Positions 57,055-64,000 of a stretch of DNA of 64,000 nt are shown here, one piece after another. Made by a program: the position numbers and the translations under genes. Numbering within the stretch: the stretch's first letter is position 1; the number at the start of each line of letters is the position of its first letter. Below the pieces are notes generated by a model, which was given only the letters and a program-made list of their open reading frames with translations, ran no database searches and was not told the origin of the DNA. The DNA comes from Bettongia penicillata ogilbyi (taxonomy: Eukaryota; Chordata; Mammalia; Diprotodontia; Potoroidae), in the NCBI GenBank assembly GCA_023548195.1, contig JAJHZJ010000009.1, positions 4,261,001 to 4,325,000 on the forward strand. The letters are read 5' to 3'.

Positions 57055-57640
57055 AGGTGCCTTTCTGCAAAACTGAATTAAGCCTGCTGGTTCAGCTTAA
57101 ACCAGACCTGATAAGTCTATATAATACTAAAGATCTGTTGGAAGAGTTAGCAAAATACTATACTACCGTAGACTTCTCAAGTCAACCACAGGTCACTGAA
57201 CTGGACAAATTCCTAGGCTCACACTTAGAAAGTGGCCAAGGAAAGCTCACAGGTGGGAAAACACCAGGAAAACAGAAAAGAAATGGAAAGCCTATTGGAC
57301 ATCTTAAAACATCAAGCAGGTTGAAATAGATTTTATAAAATATTCCAAGGAGCACTTAAAGATCTCTTAGAGAAGCTATTCAGTGGAATTTTAGTACATG
57401 GTGAAATCCCCAAATCATAGACAAAAACATGCACTTTTTTGCCCAAACTGTCTTGCCCAAATCTAATGATAACTGCACACTTATTCCTCCCCCCAACAAA
57501 ATCAAAACACAGTCAAGTAAAATCCCTGAGTTTTATAGACCTAATCAATCCTAAATAAGACAGAAGCTTGTTGAACTCATATGTAATTCTATTCAATGAA
57601 CCTTTCTTGAATGCCTCCTAAGAATGCATAAGATAATTGG
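57055..57640 (+). mobile_element. L1 ORF2 fragment, start of the reverse-transcriptase domain
   Basis: The frame from 57057 reads ELAKYYTTVDFSSQPQVTEL, like the L1 linker before the reverse transcriptase. After a frameshift comes 'FYKIFQGALKDLLEKLFSG'-type sequence with ILVHGEIPKS (57330-57420), which corresponds to the conserved FY..F...L...LF..I...G.IP.SW motif of L1. Stops and shifts abolish coding. It is an isolated internal piece without 3' end. Confidence 0.7.
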
Positions 57641-57914
57641 ACAATATCTGTATCCTGAGCCAAATAGATTAATAATGAACAGGCATTTGGCAAATAACAC
57701 AAGAAAAACTTAAAACTGTACTGTGAAATGTATAAATCACCCATGCCATTAGTGGCATTTTAAATTATAAAAGGTTTTGATTGTCTGGAAAGCAGATTTC
57801 TTTGGAAAGTATTACAAACATATACAATTTGGGGAAAAATTATTTCTGGGGAGTTAGTACTGCATGGAAGCAACTTGAAATACATACAGAAGAAAGTAAT
57901 CCTAGTTTCTTAAG
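57641..57914. other. Short unassigned stretch
   Basis: May be further decayed L1. Nothing firm. Confidence 0.3.
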
Positions 57915-58070
57915 AGTGGTAATGTGATAAAGTGGATAGAATGTTGGACTTGGAATCACAGAGGCCAGAGTTCAAATCCTGCCTCTGACTCTTATTAGCT
58001 GTGTGACCATGAAGAAGTTAACCATTCTGAACCTCTGATTCCTTATTTGTAAAATGGGGATAATGTTACA
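57915..58070 (+). repeat. MIR/CORE-SINE
   Basis: 'gtgataaagtggatagaatgttggacttggaatcacagagg', CAGAGTTCAAATCCTGCCTC, 'gtaaaatggggataatg'. Confidence 0.85.
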
Positions 58071-58559
58071 GAAGAAGCAGTAGAACAACAGAAAAGGAAA
58101 AGACATAATTGGATAGGATCAACTCCATTACTCACATTCATGCCTCTAGTGAATCTCAAGATGTTATTCTGGGAGTCAAATGAATAGATAATGTTTATAA
58201 AGTGTGTGCAAATTTTAAAACCCCATATATAAATGACATTTACTATTATCCTTGACCTTTGCAATCAAGCCAAGAAAAAGATGGTCAACTCCCCCCACAC
58301 CCCGACCCCCTGCCTGCCCCATACTTTTCCCTTTTGCTTTATTAGGAAAGCCATTAGCAATTGCCAGGAAAAATCATTATTATTTTAAGACTTAAACATT
58401 GCTGATGTTTCACACATCATGAGCCTATTGTTAGAGAATGTTACATTATGTTTTTCAAGCTCATTAAATGAGTAAAATTTCTAACAGATTCTCCATCTAG
58501 CAAATATTGGACTTCAGGTTTTCTTCCTATTCCAATATAATTGCCACAGTATAGCTTCA
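58071..58559. other. Stretch without a recognised feature
   Basis: Contains a C-rich CCCCCCACACCCCGACCCCC stretch at 58291. Nothing else. Confidence 0.4.
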
Positions 58560-58925
58560 ATAAAAAAGTTGTATTTATATGATGTCTTGCAATTTACAAA
58601 GCACTTTCCTCCCAGCAACCCAGTGTAGAAGAGAGTGTTGGTTTCATTACTTCCTCATTTTGCAAGTGAGGCAAGTAGGCTTGGAGAGACCAGATGACTG
58701 CCATCGGCTGCACAGAGCTGGGACATAGTTTAGGTCTGCTGGCTGCAAGACCAGTGCTTTTCCTGGGATGGCAAATTATGTCTCTATTTAGCTATGTAAG
58801 TAGGTAGGCCGGTAGGTAGCAAGCTTTTATTAAGTGCTTACTATGTGCTAGACATTGTACTAAGTGCAAAGGATACAAATGAAAGTCAGAAGAGACAATT
58901 GCTACCCTGAAGGAGTGTATATTCT
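58560..58925 (-). repeat. MIR-type SINE, then L2-like 3' end, both reverse
   Basis: 58560-58765: 'cttgcaatttacaaagcactttcctcccagcaaccc', 'caagtgaggcaagtaggcttggagag'. 58815-58925: 'ttttattaagtgcttactatgtgctagacattgtactaag'. Confidence 0.65.
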
Positions 58926-59361
58926 GACTAGGAAAGAACACATGAAAAGGAACTGGAAAGGAGGGGGCATATAATAGATATTCCTATGAGATACCTGTGG
59001 TGGCAAAGTCTTGGAGGGAGAAGATCAGCTAGTTGGGGAATGAAGCTTGGATAGCTTGGGCCCATCCCAAAATGGAGACCCCAAAAAGAACTCATCAGTG
59101 GGGGAAGGGAGCCAATGTGGTGGGGTGAGAAGGACCTAGGTGCTTAAGGGAACTCCAGGATGGGATAGCTGAGTCATAGGGGTATTAGTGTATTAAAGAA
59201 GCATGGCTAGGTTGGATCTGTCCCCAAAGTAGAGGTCCTGAAGGGAACTCATTAATGAGAGAATGACTGGCATGGCAGAAAGATATTGTAGTGTGGGAAG
59301 GCTTTGGGCACTAAGTGTTTATTTTAGAAGGTAATGGGCTCACCAGGATTACTGAGAATAA
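58926..59361. other. Stretch without a supported feature
   Basis: Two loosely similar halves (59075-59150 and 59225-59310, both with '-gaactcat.a..g' and 'ggcatggcag/ccaatgtggtgg'-like parts) hint at an old internal duplication. Confidence 0.3.
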
Positions 59362-59490
59362 ATAGTGGGGCAGTTAGATGGCTCAATGGATAGAGCATCA
59401 GCCCTGGAGTCAGGATGACCTGAGTTCAAATCTGGCCTCAGACACCTACTAGCTATGTGACTCTGGAAGAGGTACTGATTGCCTGAAAAA
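59362..59490 (+). repeat. Marsupial CORE-SINE, young-looking
   Basis: 'ggggcagttagatggctcaatggatagagcatcagccctgg', 'caggatgacctgagttcaaatctggcctcagacacctactagctatgtgac'. Least diverged of the SINEs here. Confidence 0.9.
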
Positions 59491-59779
59491 GTGAGAATGA
59501 ATGTACCCTTTTTAGTCTTTCATTTTTGATCAAGGACAATTATAAACAATTATTTGGTAAAAGTTTAAAAAACCCATTATATCAATTAAGTCAAATAAAA
59601 AGGATGGTAAAGGCTGAGATAATTAAGATGTCTTTAAATATTTCCCTTTAAAACTGTTTTTAGAGTTCAATACTAACTGGCCAGAAAAAATAAAAGAAAA
59701 TTTGTAGGCATAAGGCAAGCACTACTATGGGAAGACACCCAAGGTAGGTCTGGGAACGCCATACCTCAGACTCTGACAT
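59491..59779. other. Short unassigned stretch
   Basis: Nothing recognised. Confidence 0.4.
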
Positions 59780-60405
59780 AGTGTCTATTACTTGTGAGCT
59801 TATCTTAAAAATAATCTGGCTCCTTTCCACCCTTCCAGTCTTCTTAGACTTTGTTGCTCTCCAAGAACTCTGTAATCCAGGGACTCTAGACCCCTTGATA
59901 TTCCCAGAATAAGACACTTGTGCTCTTGACTATGCATTTTCACTGGCTGTCTCCCTTCCCTGGAATTCTCTCCCTCCTCACTTCTACCTCCTGACTTCTT
60001 TCAAGTATCAAGTAAAATCCCACTTTCTGTAAGGAGCCTCTCCCAGTCCCCAAAACCCCAATGCTAGTACCTACCCTTTGAGATTACTTCCTGTGTACAT
60101 CTCTCTATCCATTCGTCCATCCATCTATCTATCTATCATCTATTTGTTTATCGTCTATCTATCTATCATCTATCTATAATCTATCATCTTTCTATCTATC
60201 TATTCATCCATCCATCAATCCATCATCTATCTGTCTATCTTTCTATCTATCTATCCAGTGTGTACATAGTTGTTTGCAAGTTGTCTTCTCCATTAGAATG
60301 TGAGCTCTTTGAGGTTCATGGGTTGTTTTTGCTTTTCTTTGCATTCACAGAGCTTAGCACAGTGCCTGACACAGAGTAAACACTTAAATGCTTGTTGACC
60401 TGTCT
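59780..60405 (+). mobile_element. L2 LINE C-terminus and 3' end with an internal tetranucleotide array
   Basis: 'ggctgtctcccttccctggaattctctccctcctcacttctacctcctg' and 'agtaaaatcccactttctgtaagg' encode the L2 C-terminal end. 60104-60257 is an impure (ATCT/ATCC)n array, then TACATAGTTGTTTGCAAGTT, 'cattagaatgtgagctctttgagg', 'gcttagcacagtgcctgacacagagtaaacac'. Confidence 0.85.
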
Positions 60406-61247
60406 TAAAAGCACTTAAAGGAGATGATGTGTCTATCTGTAGAGTCATGGAATTCAGTATGCTAGTGACTTCTCCACAGAAGAAGCAATACAGCAGCAGA
60501 TGATGGAAAGGCATCTTTGTATAACATCAAACCGTACATTACATTCATGCTAAATGTGTGGGACAGATGGAGAAACAATTTAACATCAAAAAGGTTGATG
60601 ACTTTGACATTCCTAGAACAGAAGCACTTTGAACTAGGCAGGAAGCCATCAGCTCAAGAAGTTTTAGGATTAGAATTGTAGAATTGTAGACTAATTTACT
60701 TTATTAACTTAATCAACTGATTAAATGATACAGTGCCTACTAGGAAGGAATGGTGGAGATCTGAATACTCTGATTTGAAGAATGAACTTTGGAAACCTTT
60801 ATGGTCATATTAGACTATCTATGCCATTGAGGCTTCTTTGGAAATCTGAGAAATTGAACACTGATGGAATGAAAGCCCACAATTATGAATGATAAGCCAT
60901 GGGGATGTCCATACAGAATGACAATGGATAAAGTTCTGCATTAGTAAATTGCCAAAAAAAAAAAAAAAGGAAAGAGATTGGTCACACACTAAACGAACAC
61001 ATTGAAAACATTTTCTTGCACATCTGGTCCCCTGGCTAAATATCTAATTCATCACAGGGTATGATGAAAAGCATGTCGATCAGAAGAGAGAGGAGACCTG
61101 AGTTCTAGTTTTCCTTCTGGCATTGACTAGTAGAATATAAAGGGGCTTACTTTCTAAAAGAAAAACAGCATATATAAGGAATAAGTTCTTGGGATGATGA
61201 ATGATGCCATGGGAAAGAAGGTAGCATGGGCTGAAACACCCTGTTTA
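60406..61247. other. Stretch without a recognised feature
   Basis: A16 run at 60955. No gene or repeat recognised. Confidence 0.4.
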
Positions 61248-61432
61248 ATAGTAGTAGTGGGTTTGTTTCATTATATCTGCAGCACCTACCACATAGTATT
61301 CAAATACATCAAAGATCTGTGGTTTCATAAATTTTGGAGTGGGGTTACCACCTTCGCCAATAGAAACTGGTCTCCGACTAGTAGATAAAATTTTAAGTAT
61401 TTTTTTCCAAGACTATGAAAAGAACATTGACT
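61248..61432 (+). repeat. Direct duplication, copy 1 (followed by a SINE)
   Basis: Shares with 63287-63480 TAGTAGTAG, 'attatatctg.agca', ACATAGTATT, AATACATCAAAGA, 'ctagtagataaaattttaag' and CCAAGACTATG.AAAGAACATTG. A SINE body (GGTTCAAAACATACCTCTGG) continues to about 61510. Confidence 0.75.
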
Positions 61433-61510
61433 CTGGATTCAGAGAACCTAGGTTCAAAACATACCTCTGGAGTTTTCTACCTGGTTCTGAACACAGAGCC
61501 TCCAACTTCT

Positions 61511-61854
61511 GTACGTGCCCTCCACCCATGCAATGCCAATGAACACTACTGAAACTTGAAAAGAAGTTATGAATGGAAAAAGTTCAAAAAGCCCTGCTCT
61601 AGCCTATATATTTATCAACAAGTGGTATAAATGAAGCCATATGATAAAACTGAAACCAAGGTAGAGAAAACTGTCCTGGTTGGTGTATTTCTGTATGCAA
61701 GGATGTCTAAGCCCCTTTCCTATTTTTGTTAAATTACCAAATGAGGAGGTCTTTTTCTGTGCCAGGTATTATTTGTTTTATATTTTTCTTTTACTTTTTC
61801 TTTTGTAGCAGTTCCGTAGCATGAGAAGGATGTTGTTCTTCACATCTAAAAATG
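61511..61854. other. Stretch without a recognised feature
   Basis: Nothing recognised. Confidence 0.4.
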
Positions 61855-62098
61855 TTACTGTTGTTTTTGTTTAGTCATGCCTGATTCTTCAAAACCCCCA
61901 ATTTGGCAAAGATACTGAAATGGCTTGCCATTTTGTTCTCTAGCTCATTTTACATCTGAGGAAACTGAGGCAAACTGAATTAAGTGACTTGCCCAAGATA
62001 ATACATCTAGTAAGCGATTGAGGCTGGATTTGAACTCAGATCCTCTGGATTCTAGGTCTGGCACTCTATCTACAGTACCACCTAGCTGCCCTTAAAAA
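61855..62098 (-). repeat. CORE-SINE, nearly full length, reverse
   Basis: 'tttagtcatgcctgattcttcaaaacccccaatttggcaaagatactg', ATCTGAGGAAACTGAGGCAA, 'aagtgacttgcccaagataatacatctag', head complement CCACCTAGCTGCCC. Confidence 0.9.
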
Positions 62099-62279
62099 CA
62101 GCTTACTACTGACCTACTAACAGGAAGGCATATGCCTTGAGTTGTTTTTCCCATTAGTACCATTGAATATATTTAGGCTGACTCTCCTATATACTTTTAA
62201 CTTGTCTGAATGTGACCAAAGAGCACATTGTGAGATGGTTGATCTGGGTGAGGGGACATAGTCTATAGTTGTGGAATGA

Positions 62280-62680
62280 TAAAAATAATATATTATATTG
62301 ATATAGTGCTTTACAATTAAAAAAACCCAACAACCTTTTCCCATACTTTTTTTTCCTTCCACTAATCCTTATGACAGCTCTGTTCAGTAGTCCAAGCAGA
62401 TATTATGTCCATTAACAGAGAAGGAAACAGATTCACAGAAGTTATATGATTTACCCAAGATCATGCAGCCAAGAATTGGTAAGGCTAAAAATAGATTCTG
62501 ATTCCTAGCCCACAGTTATTTCCACTAAGCTAATTAGCTCACATAAGAAGTTAATCAATCAACCAGCATTTTATTAAGCTCTTATTATGTGCCAGGCACT
62601 GTGCTAAAGCCTGTAGATACATCAAAAGGCAAAAAGTGTCTTTGCCTTTGAGTTCACATTCTGATGCAATGCCATAAAAA
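62280..62680 (-). repeat. MIR-type SINE, then L2-like 3' end, both reverse
   Basis: 62280-62530: 'ttgatatagtgctttacaatt', 'ccttatgacagctctgttcagtag', 'agaaggaaacagattcacagaag'. 62555-62680: 'ccagcattttattaagctcttattatgtgccaggcactgtgc'. Confidence 0.7.
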
Positions 62681-62919
62681 ATAACTATGCATACATGAAG
62701 TCTATATGGTGTAAATAGCAGTTGCTCACAGATAGAAGGCACTGAAAGTTTCCATGAACTTGACAATTCTTTAATCCACTGAGCTAATTCAACCACAGAT
62801 ACAAAGAGAGAATATCAGGAAAGTGGAAAAGAAGTATTGAATTACATTTTTTTAAAAAAATTGCCACTGAGGCAATATTTTTCTTTATTTCTTTAGGATG
62901 AGAAAATGTAGTTCAAGAG
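62681..62919. other. Short unassigned stretch
   Basis: Nothing recognised. Confidence 0.4.
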
Positions 62920-63246
62920 GTGGAGAAGTAGATAGAGTTCTGGTTTCAGTCAGGAAAACCTGAAGTAGATCCCTGACTCCAGGGTAAATGATTTAACATT
63001 TTAGCCTCAGTTTCCTCATCTGTGAAATGAAAATAATAATAGCACTTACACTGCAGTGTTATGTTGAGGCTTAAATGAAGCAATATATTTAAAATATTTG
63101 CAAATCTTAAAGTATCATGTAAATGTGTGCTGCTACAATAACAACCACCTCCACCACCACTGCTACTACTTCTACTACTACTATTACTCCAATTACAGTT
63201 ACTACTATGGCAACTCCAGCTACTACTATTACTACTACAACTACTG
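62920..63246 (+). repeat. MIR-type SINE with tail grown into a (CTA/CCA)n array
   Basis: Body 62920-63125 ('ttagcctcagtttcctcatctgtgaaatgaaaataataatagc', 'gcaaatcttaaagtatcatgtaaatg'). The tail 63131-63246 consists of ACC, CTA and TTA triplets. Confidence 0.85.
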
Positions 63247-63286
63247 AATAGAGTGTGTCATCCTTTGACTGACATACTCTGTCCAG

Positions 63287-63480
63287 TAGTAGTAGGGCCT
63301 ATTTAATTATATCTGTAGCATTTAGCACATAGTATTTGAATACATCAAAGAGCTGTAATTTCATCAATTTTGGGAATTCTTGGTGTGGGAATGCTACCCC
63401 TGGTAGCAGAGAACTAGACCCTGACTAGTAGATAAAATTTTAAGCAGTATATTTCCAAGACTATGGAAAGAACATTGGCT
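63287..63480 (+). repeat. Direct duplication, copy 2
   Basis: Counterpart of 61248-61432, offset about 2.04 kb. It stops in GGAAAGAACATTGGC, the head of a SINE that is not continued here. Confidence 0.75.
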
Positions 63481-63539
63481 TCTTATGACATGACTGTATC
63501 TCAATAACTTTCCTATGTATGCCATTTTACTTTTAGAAA

Positions 63540-63650
63540 GTACACTCCTCAAAGGCACATACTATCTTTGCTTTTCTATTTCTACACCTAGTATTTAGCA
63601 CAGGGTTTGGGCATAATGTATGCTCAACAAATGCTTTGCGATTTATCCAT
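63540..63650 (+). repeat. L2-like 3' end
   Basis: 'actcctcaaaggcacatactatctttgc', 'ctagtatttagcacagggtttgggcataatgtatgctc', AACAAATGCTTTG. Confidence 0.65.
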
Positions 63651-64000
63651 TGATTCATTCATTCTTAAAATGGTTGACTAGGACAGGTATGGAAGAGAGA
63701 TTGGTCTTGTTCTTTTTGACCCCAGAGAATACAGTTAGGAGCTGTAAGAAGTTCGGTATAAAGAGAGCCACCCTATCAATGAGGGCTATCCCCAAGGTGA
63801 ACTGGAGGAGTCCCCCAATTACTGCGGCTCTTCCAACATAGGCTCAATGATCATGTAACACATCTTGTAGAAGTGATTCTTTTTGTTTTTCAAGGTAGGG
63901 TTTGGTCTAGATGACATCTGAGGTCCCTCCTAACGCTAAGATTATGTGACTTAACTGTCTTCCTGGTGCGCTGATCTGTCCCACCTCTTCTTGTCACTTT
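63651..64000. other. Stretch without a recognised gene
   Basis: Ends in a SINE/L3-type tail ('ggtctagatgacatctgaggtccctcctaacgctaag', 63901-63945). A plus-strand frame of 73 codons (63620) overlaps repeat sequence and is not called. Confidence 0.4.

Noticed and set aside
59362..59490. tRNA gene in the SINE head
   Set aside because: Only A/B-box-like remnants of the SINE promoter. No cloverleaf with anticodon arm can be traced.

Overview
This window looks like ordinary intergenic or intronic DNA from a marsupial genome. The evidence is the repeat content. Most of it is CORE/MIR-related SINEs with the typical marsupial 'gttcaaat..tcagacacttactagctgtgtgacc' body, together with old L2 and L3/CR1 LINEs, marsupial-style L1 copies, an RTE fragment and a hAT relic. 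CpG is sparse, and no long open frame exists except one retrocopy. The species cannot be fixed from the sequence alone.

Layout. 1-1232 is the 3' two thirds of an intronless PHGDH copy (processed pseudogene) with its own polyadenylation signal and A-rich tail, followed by an L1 ORF1 relic. 2889-4552 is the most unusual structure: two arms of about 640 bp in inverted orientation around a 379-bp centre. It has 5-bp target duplications and sits inside a split MIR. 5173-6935 is an L1 nested in an L1. 8325-9500 holds an unidentified coding-like patch with good splice signals and a 7SL RNA pseudogene. 12285-12620 is a long polypurine tract. 15000-22820 is an old L2, broken by a HAL1-like LINE that is itself broken by a younger L1.

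23-45 kb carries scattered SINEs, L2 and CR1 pieces, microsatellites and three blocks of unique, enhancer-like sequence (one more follows at 48.6 kb). 45-64 kb is SINE-dense. It includes a (TTTCC)n array, an L1 reverse-transcriptase fragment and two pairs of diverged direct duplications spaced about 2 kb apart.

There is no convincing functional protein-coding gene, no operon, no CRISPR array and no tRNA or rRNA gene. The window is therefore best read as a record of retrotransposition, with many insertions whose target-site duplications are still readable. Boundaries of interspersed repeats were set by eye and may be off by tens of bases. Family names rest on recognition, not on a database search.
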